This document shows, piece by piece, positions 26,192 through 33,758 of a DNA stretch of 64,000 bases. Both the position numbers and the translations under genes were made by a program. The notes beneath the pieces are model-generated. The model did no database searches. It saw nothing but the letters and a program-made list of their open reading frames with translations, and had not been told where the DNA came from. Numbering within the stretch: the stretch's first letter is position 1; every line of letters starts with the position of its first letter. Source of the DNA: Methylobacterium frigidaeris (GTDB lineage: Bacteria; Pseudomonadota; Alphaproteobacteria; Rhizobiales; Beijerinckiaceae); assembly GCF_022179185.1 (NCBI RefSeq), contig NZ_BPQJ01000012.1, positions 1 through 64,000 of the forward strand, given 5' to 3'.

Positions 26192-26713
26192 ATGACCCAG
26201 ACCCCGAACTACGAGATCCCGACCGAGATGCGGGACTTCGCGGAGAAGAGCGTCGAGCAGGCCCGCAAGGCGTTCGATTCCTTCCTCGGCGCGGCGCGCA
26301 AGACCGCCGACACGCTCCAGGGCTCGGCCGAGATGGCCCGCACCAACGCCCAGGACGCCTCGACCCGCGGCTTCTCCTTCGCCGAGCAGAACGTGAACGC
26401 CGCGTTCGACCTCGCCCAGAAGCTCGTCCGCTCGAAGGACGTGCAGGAGGCGATGCAGCATCAGGCCGAGTTCGTGCGCAGCCAGTTCGCCGCCATGCAG
26501 ACGCAGGCCCGCGAGTTCGGCGGTCTCGCCCAGAACGCGATGCAGCAGAGCGCCGAGAACGCCAAGCAGGCGATGCAGCAGGGCGCCGAGCACGCCCGCA
26601 ACGCCATGCAGCAGGGCGCCGAGCAGGCGCGCCAGACCATGCAGAAGGGCGCCGACGCGGCTCGCAGCGCCACCGACCAGGCCACCAACGCCGCCAAGGA
26701 CGCCGCGTCCTAA
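26192..26713 (+). CDS. Phasin (polyhydroxyalkanoate granule protein) with hendecad repeats
   Basis: A 173-residue phasin, a protein that coats polyhydroxyalkanoate granules. The N-terminal part (FAEKSVEQARKAFDSFLGAARKTADTLQGSA) is the Phasin_2-type helix. The C-terminal 55 residues are five tandem 11-residue units starting AMQQSAENAKQ, AMQQGAEHARN, AMQQGAEQARQ and so on (26537-26701). Such hendecads form long amphipathic helices, as in LEA proteins. There is a GAGGAG ribosome binding site before the ATG, a PhaR-like palindrome upstream and a strong terminator downstream. An MmgR-type sRNA, which controls phasins in Sinorhizobium, is encoded at 33759-33848. Confidence 0.93.
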   Translation: MTQTPNYEIPTEMRDFAEKSVEQARKAFDSFLGAARKTADTLQGSAEMARTNAQDASTRGFSFAEQNVNAAFDLAQKLVRSKDVQEAMQHQAEFVRSQFAAMQTQAREFGGLAQNAMQQSAENAKQAMQQGAEHARNAMQQGAEQARQTMQKGADAARSATDQATNAAKDAAS

Positions 26714-26745
26714 GACGCGCCTCCGGACCGGCTCGGGACGGCGAC

Positions 26746-26779
26746 GGCCGCGCTCCGCGAGGGGCGCGGCCTTTTTGTT
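26746..26779 (+). terminator. Rho-independent terminator of the phasin gene
   Basis: The stem GGCCGCGC (26746-26753) / GCGCGGCC (26764-26771) is followed directly by TTTTTGTT. It lies 33 bases after the phasin stop. Confidence 0.85.
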
Positions 26780-26887
26780 GCGTCGCGGAAGTGACGCCCG
26801 CTTGTCATTCCTCCGGGCCATCCAGGGGAGAAAGAGGCGCGGGCTTTCTCCCCGTGGACGGCAGGGCTTTCCGGGCCGGATCGGTCC

Positions 26888-27118
26888 TCATGCATCGGAC
26901 GTTTTGCTGCGGTGCAGCGGGCCGATGCCGAACTCCATCTCCTCCAGCCCGTCATCGCCATCGAGGTCGCCCACCCGGCGGACCGGCGGGTCGCAGGCGC
27001 GGATCAGCCGGACGATCTGCATCGCCCGGTCGGCGCAATCGGGCGAAATGCGGGCGATGTCCTCCGCGAGTTCGAGGACGGCGTCGAGGGTGCGCTGCCA
27101 CTGGGCCGAGCTGGTCAC
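26888..27118 (-). CDS. Small hypothetical protein
   Basis: A 76-residue, mostly helical acidic protein that I do not recognise: SSAQWQRTLDAVLELAEDIARISPDCADRAMQIVRLIRACDPP followed by an acidic GDLDGDDGLEEMEFG segment. I chose GTG at 27118 because GGGAG lies eight bases upstream; a GTG at 27142 has no good site. It has no signal peptide or membrane helix. It is convergent with the phasin gene and divergent from the small secreted protein at 27268. Confidence 0.6.
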   Translation of the reverse strand: MTSSAQWQRTLDAVLELAEDIARISPDCADRAMQIVRLIRACDPPVRRVGDLDGDDGLEEMEFGIGPLHRSKTSDA

Positions 27119-27267
27119 GGCGGAACTCCCTGGCTCGATCACGAGGCGTGGGACCGGGTTGCACCGGCCCCGATTTGCCGGACCGGGGCGGTTCGGCTAC
27201 CGATGCGGCACCGGGGCGCCCCGCTCGCGGCGTCACGCGGGGTAATTCCCCGCCAGAGAGGAACGCA

Positions 27268-27582
27268 ATGATGCGAGGGTTCGTTCGCGCCGGCCTGTCG
27301 TCGGCCGTCCTTTTGGTCGCGGTCCTGGCCGGCTCGGCTCACGCGCAGTACTATCGGGAGGATACGCCGCCCGGCTACGGCTACGATCGGTACGAGCGCC
27401 CGCCGCCGCGGCGCGCAGTCGGCTACAATTGCGATGCGGTGCAGCGCGGCCTCACCGGCCCGCGGCCCTATTCCTGCCCGCTGCCCGGCCCGCGGCCGCT
27501 CGGCGCCCGCTGCTTCTGCGACGTGCCGCTCGCAAGCTTCAGCGCGCCGCAGCCGCCCGCCCCGGGTCGCGTGGCGCCCTGA
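27268..27582 (+). CDS. Small secreted protein, Pro/Tyr-rich with four Cys
   Basis: A 104-residue protein with a clear signal peptide (residues 1-26, ends GSAHA). The mature chain begins QYYREDTPPGYGYDRYERPPPRR, rich in Tyr, Pro and Arg, and continues with YNCDAVQRGLTGPRPYSCPLPGPRPLGARCFCDVP. The four Cys suggest two disulfide bonds in the periplasm. A similar CxxxxxGLTGPxPYxCPLPGPRPLGxxCxC pattern occurs in unnamed alphaproteobacterial secreted proteins; no function is known. GAGAGGAACG precedes the start. Confidence 0.65.
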   Translation: MMRGFVRAGLSSAVLLVAVLAGSAHAQYYREDTPPGYGYDRYERPPPRRAVGYNCDAVQRGLTGPRPYSCPLPGPRPLGARCFCDVPLASFSAPQPPAPGRVAP

Positions 27583-27591
27583 TACAGCAGA

Positions 27592-27613
27592 AGGGCCGCC
27601 GAGTGGCGGCCCT
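27592..27613. terminator. Shared hairpin between convergent genes
   Basis: AGGGCCGCC and AGGCGGCCCT-type arms form a perfect nine-base stem around GAGT. It sits between the small secreted protein gene and the convergent L,D-transpeptidase gene and could serve both. No T-run is present. Confidence 0.6.
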
Positions 27614-27660
27614 GTCCGGGATCGCTGCGAGGGACCCTGGCGGGGCCAGCTTGGTCGGCT

Positions 27661-28311
27661 CTAGTTCAGCACCACCACCTTGGCGCCGACCTTGACCCGC
27701 GAATACAGGTCGGTGACGTCGTCGTTGGTCATGCGGATGCAACCGGAGGAGACGGCCTGACCGATCGTGTCGGGCTCGTTCGAGCCGTGGATGCGGTAGA
27801 GGGTGCCGCCGATATACATGGCGCGGGCGCCGAGCGGGTTGTCGATGCCGCCGGCCATGTAGCGCGGCAGGTCGGGGCGGCGGGCCAGCATCTCCTTCGG
27901 GGGCGTCCAGGACGGCCATTCGCGCTTCGCGGTGATCGTCTTCGTGCCCGACCAGGTGAAGCCCGGGCGGCCGACGCCGACCCCGTAGCGCAGGGCCATG
28001 CCGTCGCCCAGGACGAGGTAGAGCCGGCGCTCGGCGGTCGAGACCACGATCGTGCCCGGCGCGTAGCGGCCGTCGAACGGCACCAGCTCCCGCGGGATCG
28101 GGGCGACCTGCGCCTGATCGGTGCTGCCGGCGGACTGGCCCTGACCGTAATAGCCCTGCGTGCGGTAGCTCGGCGCGCCGTAGGGCTGGCTCGCGTAGTA
28201 ATCCTCGCCGGGATTGGCGTCGAAGGGGTCGTAGGGCGCGGCCTTGGCCGGCGCGGAGGCAAGCACGCACACGCTCAGAGCGCCCGCCAGGGCGGTAGCG
28301 AAGATCTTCAT
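27661..28311 (-). CDS. L,D-transpeptidase (YkuD domain)
   Basis: A 216-residue exported cell-wall enzyme. The signal peptide ends near APAKA. A Tyr/Gln/Pro-rich linker follows to about residue 70. Then comes the YkuD domain: GTIVVSTAERRLYLVLGDGMALRYGVGVGRPGF, and the catalytic IHGSNEPDTIGQAVSSGCIRMTNDDV with His, Ser and the nucleophilic Cys near residue 190. Such enzymes make 3-3 cross-links in peptidoglycan or attach proteins to it. Rhizobiales-type bacteria carry many. It stands alone. Confidence 0.93.
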   Translation of the reverse strand: MKIFATALAGALSVCVLASAPAKAAPYDPFDANPGEDYYASQPYGAPSYRTQGYYGQGQSAGSTDQAQVAPIPRELVPFDGRYAPGTIVVSTAERRLYLVLGDGMALRYGVGVGRPGFTWSGTKTITAKREWPSWTPPKEMLARRPDLPRYMAGGIDNPLGARAMYIGGTLYRIHGSNEPDTIGQAVSSGCIRMTNDDVTDLYSRVKVGAKVVVLN

Positions 28312-28485
28312 GGCCGGAGCCTTACCTCAGCAGTTACCTTTGCTGTACAATGCTGTCCCGGCCCAGTGGTTCCCGGTTAAAGCGACGCTAACGGCGAAGG
28401 TGGAGTACCGAGTTCGGTGGAACGGTTCATGGCCGGTTGACCGGTTCGGCGGCATCCGAGCGATGGGGCTCCACCACCGATCGGA

Positions 28486-28614
28486 TGAGTCAGACCCTCG
28501 CGCCTTCGCATCGACGCGTCGCTGCGAAGGCGACCGTCGCATCAGCGCCGGCGCCCGTTCGGGTTTGCCTGGCACCTTCGAGCGCGTCCGTTCGAAGGTG
28601 CTGCGGTATCAGAT
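28486..28614 (+). repeat. Dispersed hairpin repeat, copy C
   Basis: Complete copy closely matching copy B. Hairpin 1 has arms CGCCTTCGCA / TGCGAAGGCG; the centre and hairpin 3 (CACCTTCGAGCG..CGTTCGAAGGTG) are kept. As in copy B, the right end TCAGATC provides the last codon and stop of the minus-strand gene 28609-29415. Confidence 0.85.
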
Positions 28615-29415
28615 CACCTCGTCGGTATGGACCTGGAAACCCGCGAGCAGCGAGGGGCCGAAATTGGTCGAGATCGCCACGTCGGTGGCGTCGCGGCCCC
28701 GGGCCATGACGATGCGGCCGATCCGCGGCTTGTTGTGGCGCGCGTCGAACGTGTACCAGCGCCCGCCCAGATACACCTCGAACCAGGCCGAGAAGTCCAT
28801 CGGGTCGGGCACTGCCGGCACGCCGATATCGCCGAGATAACCGGTGCAGTAGCGTGCCGGGATGTTCATGCAGCGGCAGAAGGTGACGGCCAGGTGCGCG
28901 AAGTCGCGGCAGACGCCCTCGCGCTGGTTGAAGCCGTCGAGGGCGCTGCGGGTCGAATCGGCGCGCTGGTAGTCGAAGCGGATGTGGTTGTGGACGTAAT
29001 CGACGATGGCCTGCACCCGGGCCCAGCCCTCGGGGGTATGGCCGAAGAGCTGCCAGGCGGTGTTCGACAGCTTGTCGGTGTCGCAGTAGCGGCTGCCGAG
29101 CAGGTAGACCATCACCTCGTCGGGCAGGTCCTGCACCGGATGCTGCACCGCGTCCGGCGCATAATCGTCCGGCCAGCCGCTATCCTCGATCAGGAAGTCG
29201 GCCGAGATGGTCAGCCGCCCCGGCGGTGCGACGATGCGGGTGCAAGTGTTGCCGTAGCGGTCGGGGTAGTCCCGCGCCGGGATCGGCGGGTCGAAGCGGA
29301 TCGCCGGCGAGGTGAGGCAGTCGCCGAGCCGCGAGGGATGCACGCTGAGCATCAGCAGCATCGGCGTCGGAGCCGGGGAATCGAAGGTGATTGCGTACCC
29401 GGCCCTGATCCTCAT
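28609..29415 (-). CDS. Transglutaminase-like family protein
   Basis: A 268-residue cytosolic protein of the transglutaminase-like (COG1305) superfamily. The N-terminal beta domain runs to about residue 130. The core has the nucleophile Cys in NQREGVCRDFAHLAVTFCRCMNIPARYCTGYL. Where the catalytic His is usual (HAW.EVY), this protein has FSAWFEVYLGGRWYTFDARHN, so the His of the triad is replaced or taken from the DARHN segment; this wording is shared by a known subfamily. These proteins are thought to be proteases, amidases or cross-linkers; no substrate is known. Its stop lies inside repeat copy C. Confidence 0.82.
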   Translation of the reverse strand: MRIRAGYAITFDSPAPTPMLLMLSVHPSRLGDCLTSPAIRFDPPIPARDYPDRYGNTCTRIVAPPGRLTISADFLIEDSGWPDDYAPDAVQHPVQDLPDEVMVYLLGSRYCDTDKLSNTAWQLFGHTPEGWARVQAIVDYVHNHIRFDYQRADSTRSALDGFNQREGVCRDFAHLAVTFCRCMNIPARYCTGYLGDIGVPAVPDPMDFSAWFEVYLGGRWYTFDARHNKPRIGRIVMARGRDATDVAISTNFGPSLLAGFQVHTDEVI

Positions 29416-29610
29416 GACGGTGCTGGCTCCCTGATGCTGCCGATCGGCCGATGCCATCGAGACAACATAGGGTAAGGCCCTGGCGTCGCCGCGGGCTGCC
29501 CGAAGAATCGGCAGGAGCTGAGCGAAGTTTCGCCGCCCAGGTCAATCCGCGACCAGATGCGCGCGAAACCGCCCGTCGCCGGTGTGCCGGGCATGGGCCG
29601 CGCTCCCGCG

Positions 29611-29856
29611 TCAGCCGCGCCGGGCCCGGGCCTCGAACGCTTCCGCCATCGTGTCGTCGTGGCGGCCCAAGGTCTCGAGCCGCTCGGCTCGCCGGCTCTG
29701 CTCCAGGCTCTCCTCGCTGGGGCTCAGCTCGGCGAAGACCCGCGCCTGCTCGGCCTGTCGGCGGTGGCGCTCCGCCTGCTCGCGGAAGAAGGCGGCCTGC
29801 TGTCCCGCCGTCGCGGCGTACTCGGCCCGGTAGCTGTCGCGCTCGTTCGTCTTCAT
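29611..29856 (-). CDS. Small hypothetical coiled-coil protein
   Basis: An 81-residue, highly charged and almost fully helical protein (EYAATAGQQAAFFREQAERHRRQAEQARVFAEL..ESLEQSRRAERLETLGRHDDTMAEAFEARARRG). It has no Cys, signal peptide or membrane segment. I use the ATG at 29856, which has a GGGGGA site upstream; a TTG two codons earlier is possible. The family is not recognised. Confidence 0.6.
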   Translation of the reverse strand: MKTNERDSYRAEYAATAGQQAAFFREQAERHRRQAEQARVFAELSPSEESLEQSRRAERLETLGRHDDTMAEAFEARARRG

Positions 29857-30019
29857 CTCCAAATCCCCCGATCTGTTTGGCCGGTTCTCCCGGCCCGCGA
29901 TCTCCTGGAGGCCGCGCGGCTCTCGTCCACCCGGCCCGTCACACCGACACTAAGGCACGAGCGCCGCGCCGATCAAATCCGCCGGAAGGGGAAACCGTCC
30001 GACGGGGGAGAGGTCTGCC

Positions 30020-30652
30020 TTACGCTACCGGTGGACGCGGCGTGCGCGCCGCGTGCTCGGCAAGGGCCAGCAGGTCCGGCGCACGCTCGAGCGGCACCGC
30101 CTGCGGCGGCAGCTGCCCCAGGGGCACGTGGGCCTCGGTCCGCGGCGGCTGCGCCACGACGAGGTGGATGGTCGGCCAGAGCGTCGCGACGGCCCGGGCG
30201 AGCCCCGCCCCGTCGAGGGCGCCGTCGCGCTCGGTCGGCAGGCCGATCAACACCAGGGCGACCTCGCCGCCATGCAGGCGCAAGGAATCAAGCCCGGCAT
30301 CAGGGTCGAGGCAGCGGATCGTCTCGAGGCCCGCGCGCCCCAGGAGCATGGCGGCCTCGCCCGCCCCCGGCACGTCACCGACCAGAAGGGCCAGACGGCC
30401 GGCGGGGATCCCGGCCGGACATCCGGCGGAATCGTTCCCGTCGTCGCCCGGCCGCATCACGCGGCCGATCCCCAGGCCCGACTCCGCCTCGCGCGCCTCC
30501 AGCTGGCGCAGCAGGGCGCTCAGCCGCTCCGGCACTGCCTCGGCCACCAAGCCGTCATAGGCCGCGGCGAGGCCCGCCCCGAGGGCGTCGAGGGAGAGGG
30601 TGGGTGTGAGTTGCGTGCCGCCCGACCGGCACCCGGCGCCCGCCGCGCCCAT
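30020..30652 (-). CDS. NepR-like segment fused to a degenerate receiver domain
   Basis: A 210-residue protein. Residues 22-58 (LDALGAGLAAAYDGLVAEAVPERLSALLRQLE) have the layout of NepR, the anti-sigma factor of the general stress response: I/L-G-x-x-L-x-x-x-Y-D, then E-x-V/I-P-x-R-x-x-x-L-L-x-Q-L-E. From about residue 84 the chain looks like a response-regulator receiver, but the phospho-accepting Asp is missing: the third strand reads LVLIGLP with Gly137. It would then be a pseudoreceiver. The ATG at 30652 has AGGAGG five bases upstream. No ecfG or phyR gene is in the window. Both domain calls are from pattern recognition. Confidence 0.6.
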   Translation of the reverse strand: MGAAGAGCRSGGTQLTPTLSLDALGAGLAAAYDGLVAEAVPERLSALLRQLEAREAESGLGIGRVMRPGDDGNDSAGCPAGIPAGRLALLVGDVPGAGEAAMLLGRAGLETIRCLDPDAGLDSLRLHGGEVALVLIGLPTERDGALDGAGLARAVATLWPTIHLVVAQPPRTEAHVPLGQLPPQAVPLERAPDLLALAEHAARTPRPPVA

Positions 30653-30754
30653 CGTCACCTCCTGATTCGCTCATCTCGATCAGGAGAATAAATCCTGACG
30701 CGCGGCGAGGTTTCCCCAGCAGGAGGCGCGCCGGCGAGGCTTTTTCGTAAGCTC

Positions 30755-31735
30755 TCAGGGGGTATCGGCGGCGTAGGCCATCACGCCCATCAGGGCGCCG
30801 ACGTCGCGATAGCGGGCGCCGCGGGTGCTCATCATCGCCTCGAACTTGTCGTGGACCTGCGCCACCGTGAGGCTGCGGGCCTTCCGGCGGCCGACGCGCT
30901 CGTAGAAGATCGGGCGGTTCGCCTTGGCGGGCTTCGGCAGCAGGGCGGCGGCCTCGGCCTTCGGCTCCTCGACCACCTTGGCCATGAAGCGCTCGGCGTC
31001 GTCCGGCCCGAGGAAGTGGGCGAGGTAGGTCTCGCCAAGGGTGAGCTCGCGGCCGATCCGGGCGGCGATGCGGGCCGCATCGCGCTTCAGCATCTCGCCG
31101 GCCATCAGGGCGGAGAGGGAGGGATCGCGGCGCAGGTCGAGGATGCGCGCGCGCTCGGACGAATCGGCGACGCCGTTGTCCTCGCCGATCAGCCCCGCCT
31201 CGCGCGCGTAGCCGTGCTGGGCGCCGAATTCCCGCATCACCTGCAGCCAGGTGCGCTCGATGAACTGGTAGAGGCCGGTGGCCGACGAGGTCCGCGCCTG
31301 GACCTCGGTCAGGAAGCTCGATTCCTTGTCGGCCACCGCCATCAGCAGCACCGGGTCGGTGCGCACGGTCGCGGCGGCCCGCACGATGGTCTGGACGAGG
31401 TGGCGGCGGATCCGCATCGGGCCGAAGCTCAGCACCTCGTTGGGGTCGCCCCCAGTGCTGGCGGCCAGGAGGTCGTCGTAGGAGACCCGGTCGACGCCGG
31501 CCGAGCCGAGGGCGGTGTCGAGGTCGTGCACCGGCTCGCGAAGAGGTGCCATCGTGGCGGTCTCGCGGGCGGCCGGCTGGGTCTTGACGGTCTGGATCTT
31601 GGGGGTCGGCATCACCAGGAGGTCGGCCATCATGGTGACGGCCGGGCGGGCCGCCATCAGATCGGCGCCGTACTGGTGCAGCAGCGCGGAGAGGCCCGCG
31701 GCGAAGCACCCCGCCGCGAGCAGCGTCCGCGCCAT
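30755..31735 (-). CDS. Lytic transglycosylase, SLT-like
   Basis: An exported murein hydrolase of about 326 residues. The N-terminus from the chosen ATG (MARTLLAAGCFAAGLSALL) is a signal peptide or anchor. A linker with EPVHDLDTALG follows. The catalytic domain has VADKESSF with the catalytic Glu near residue 140, then ARTSSATGLYQFIERTWLQVM, the G-L-x-Q-F/M signature of SLT enzymes, and GETYLAHFLGPDDAERFM. It should cleave glycan strands in the periplasm. The start is uncertain: ATGs at 31831 and 31876 add an unusual NVLSGHVLSGDVLS stretch before the hydrophobic segment. Confidence 0.85.
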   Translation of the reverse strand: MARTLLAAGCFAAGLSALLHQYGADLMAARPAVTMMADLLVMPTPKIQTVKTQPAARETATMAPLREPVHDLDTALGSAGVDRVSYDDLLAASTGGDPNEVLSFGPMRIRRHLVQTIVRAAATVRTDPVLLMAVADKESSFLTEVQARTSSATGLYQFIERTWLQVMREFGAQHGYAREAGLIGEDNGVADSSERARILDLRRDPSLSALMAGEMLKRDAARIAARIGRELTLGETYLAHFLGPDDAERFMAKVVEEPKAEAAALLPKPAKANRPIFYERVGRRKARSLTVAQVHDKFEAMMSTRGARYRDVGALMGVMAYAADTP

Positions 31736-32092
31736 GACCGGCACGCCCCCGTGGGCGGCGCGAGCACCGAGCGAAAGCACATCTCCCGAGAGGACGTGCC
31801 CCGACAGAACGTTCCCCTGGGCCCCCGCCATCCGCAGGCCGCCGCGCTGTGCAGGTCCGTCCGCTCGACGTCGCATGTGATGGTTCGCCCCGGTTTCCAC
31901 GCCTCTGAGGCGCAAGAAGCCGGTGAGATGTGGCGATAAAACGGCGACGCTCGCACAGCTCAGCGTCGTTTCACACAAGCTTCGCCGTACGGTGATCCGA
32001 GCATTCAGGCCTCTTTACGGCCAAGCTCGACCTGCGGGACCGGGTCGGTGACTGCGGCGCACGATGGTGCAGCGCAGCAGCAGGCCTTGTGC
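31736..32092. other. Upstream region of the lytic transglycosylase gene
   Basis: About 357 bases between the chosen transglycosylase start and the next gene. Part may be coding if a more distal start is used. I see no other gene or strong structural signal. Confidence 0.4.
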
Positions 32093-32317
32093 TCAGCGAG
32101 TGGCGGGCTGACCGGCCGTGTCGCGGTCGCGCTGGCGCTTGTTGGCCTGGTGGCGGCCGATGGCGCAGCCCGCGGCCGCGCCCGCGAAAGTGTGGCCGAC
32201 CGCGTGGCCGGCGATGCCGCCGACGACCGCGCCCTTGATGCAGCCCTTCGCCTCCGCGGCGCCGGCGAACCCGGCCAGAGCCAGGGCCAGCACGGTGCAG
32301 GCGATCATCTTGCGCAT
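32093..32317 (-). CDS. Small exported glycine-zipper protein
   Basis: A 74-residue protein with a signal peptide (residues 1-23, ends AAEA). The mature part KGCIKGAVVGGIAGHAVGHTFAGAAAGCAIGRHQANKR has G-x-x-x-G spacing typical of glycine-zipper proteins that insert in or lie along membranes, and two Cys that may pair. The C-terminus is charged. GGGAG precedes the ATG. Its function is unknown; such proteins are common envelope components in Methylobacterium-type bacteria. Confidence 0.7.
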   Translation of the reverse strand: MRKMIACTVLALALAGFAGAAEAKGCIKGAVVGGIAGHAVGHTFAGAAAGCAIGRHQANKRQRDRDTAGQPATR

Positions 32318-32415
32318 GGCAGTCTCCCTTGCGTCACATCATCGACGTCACTGAACAGCACGAGGCGTGATCCGGTTCCGTCACCGATGTGATCTCAGCC
32401 CAGGCGTGATCGCGG

Positions 32416-32982
32416 TCAGATATGGGTGAGGGCGTAGATCTCCAGTGCGACCTCGACGGCGAGCAGGAACGCGATCACCGCGAGGAGCAGGGCCAGCACG
32501 GCCTGGCCGCGGGTCTCGAACAGCGCCAGGGCCTGGGTGCCGATGCTCCGCGTCGGCCCCATGGCCGCCGCGGTCGGCACCCGGACCGGCGCCGGAGGCG
32601 GCGCTTGCGCCGGCTCGGCCACAGCCGCCGCCTGAGGCTCGAAGATCGGACGGTAGGCACCGACCGGCACCAGGATCCGGACCGGCCATTGCCGGCCTTC
32701 GTCGGCATAGACTTCGTCGAGGACACGGCGCAGGCGGCCGGCCTCGACCCGTACGCTCGGATCGTTGCTCGGGTCGAAGCTGTCGGCCCGGCCGAGGGCC
32801 TGGGTGGCGATGGTGTAGGCCTTGATGGCCTCGCCTCGCCCGGCCAGCTCCTCCTCGACGATGTAGCTCAGGAAGGCGGCCAGCTTCTGCGAGCGCCGGA
32901 ACGCGGGCGCACCCAGGCAGCCGTCGAGGCTGTGGCGCACGGCCTCGGCGGAAACAGTCTCCGTGCTGGTCTCTTCGTTCAT
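32416..32982 (-). CDS. Membrane-anchored protein with adenylate-cyclase-type N-terminal domain
   Basis: A 188-residue protein. Residues 15-110 (RRSQKLAAFLSYIVEEELAGRGEAIKAYTIATQALGRADSFDPSNDPSVRVEAGRLRRVLDEVY) form a helical domain well known from the N-terminus of alphaproteobacterial adenylate cyclases and TolB/TPR regulators, and thought to be regulatory or DNA-binding. A Pro/Ala linker follows and a single membrane helix at about 160-184 ends the protein. Here the domain stands without a catalytic partner. A 22-base palindrome lies 44 bases upstream. Confidence 0.7.
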   Translation of the reverse strand: MNEETSTETVSAEAVRHSLDGCLGAPAFRRSQKLAAFLSYIVEEELAGRGEAIKAYTIATQALGRADSFDPSNDPSVRVEAGRLRRVLDEVYADEGRQWPVRILVPVGAYRPIFEPQAAAVAEPAQAPPPAPVRVPTAAAMGPTRSIGTQALALFETRGQAVLALLLAVIAFLLAVEVALEIYALTHI

Positions 32983-33025
32983 TACCTGTCAGTCCGGTCC
33001 GGCAATATGCGCGGGACGTCCACTA

Positions 33026-33047
33026 CAATCTTTCGCGCGAAAGGTTG
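33026..33047. promoter_or_regulatory. 22-base near-perfect palindrome
   Basis: CTTTCGCGCGAAAG (33030-33043) is a perfect 14-base palindrome. The flanks CAAT and GTTG extend it to 22 bases with one mismatch. It sits 44 bases before the start of the minus-strand gene 32416-32982 and in the gap to the plus-strand gene at 33313, a good place for an operator. The remainder of the 330-base gap shows no gene. Confidence 0.5.
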
Positions 33048-33312
33048 CTCCATACGTTATGCCTATCATGGCACGTCGCGCTACCTTACCGTGGTGAGGT
33101 GTGACGCCGTAACGGGAGCGGAATCGCCGACCTGATCGTCGCATGTTGTTAATTGTTGCGACTTGGCGCCGCGTCTGAAGGCCCGACGGGATCGATGGCA
33201 ACCGCCGCATTTCTCTTCGGCAATGGCCGCGGAGAGTATTGGGCGGTCCTTAACCGATCGCTAACCATGTTCGTCGGAGGATCGGGCGAACCTGACCGCA
33301 TCGAGGTGATCC

Positions 33313-33612
33313 ATGCCGCAAGCTCAGACCCGCCCGCTGCCCACGGCGTTCGCACGCTATCCGATCCCGCTCGAACTCCTGGCCGTCCTGCATCGCGCCA
33401 GCGAGGACGACGTGGATGCCCTGGTCTCGCGCATGCCGGAGACCGGACGGGCGCGGCTGGCGGCCTACTGCACCGACAAGGACCACCTGCACCAGCTCGG
33501 CCTGCGCATCGCCGGCACCTGCGACGAGGCCGCCCTGGTGCGTGTCGTCGGGGCCGATGCGGGAGCGAGCCTCTACGCGCAGTCGCGTCCGGCCGGAGCG
33601 CTGCCGAGCTGA
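33313..33612 (+). CDS. Small hypothetical protein
   Basis: A 99-residue protein of unknown family. It is soluble and helical (LELLAVLHRASEDDVDALVSRMPETGRARLAAYCTDKDHLHQLGLRIAGTCDEAALVRVVG). Two Cys are present. There is no signal peptide. GGTGATCC precedes the ATG. A 12-base GC hairpin follows the gene. Confidence 0.6.
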   Translation: MPQAQTRPLPTAFARYPIPLELLAVLHRASEDDVDALVSRMPETGRARLAAYCTDKDHLHQLGLRIAGTCDEAALVRVVGADAGASLYAQSRPAGALPS

Positions 33613-33656
33613 GGCGCCGGCACTCACCGAACCGACCATCCTGACATGTCGTCGTC

Positions 33657-33681
33657 GAGGGGCCGCGCCGCGCGGCCCCTC
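33657..33681. terminator. Perfect 12-base GC hairpin
   Basis: GAGGGGCCGCGC and GCGCGGCCCCTC are exact complements around one base, 45 bases after the stop of the 99-residue gene. It is a probable terminator or insulator between that gene and the minus-strand sRNA. Confidence 0.6.
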
Positions 33682-33758
33682 GCTGCGTTTGCGGTCATGA
33701 AACGCCCGCGGTGTCGTCTGGAACGCCGGCCGGCGGCACCAGGAAAATCGGCCCCAAG

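Noticed and set aside
21562..26193. 1543-residue minus-strand open frame
   Set aside because: The first two thirds are an out-of-frame reading of the histidine kinase. Only the last part (from 22905) is a real gene, the ligand-binding protein.
26905..26918. TGCTGCGGTGCAGC, a PhaR-like site
   Set aside because: It lies inside the coding part of the small gene 26888-27118, near its end, so it is more likely chance than an operator.
28327..28575. 82-residue minus-strand frame between the L,D-transpeptidase and transglutaminase-like genes
   Set aside because: It is mostly a reading of the hairpin repeat copy C and has no ribosome binding site.
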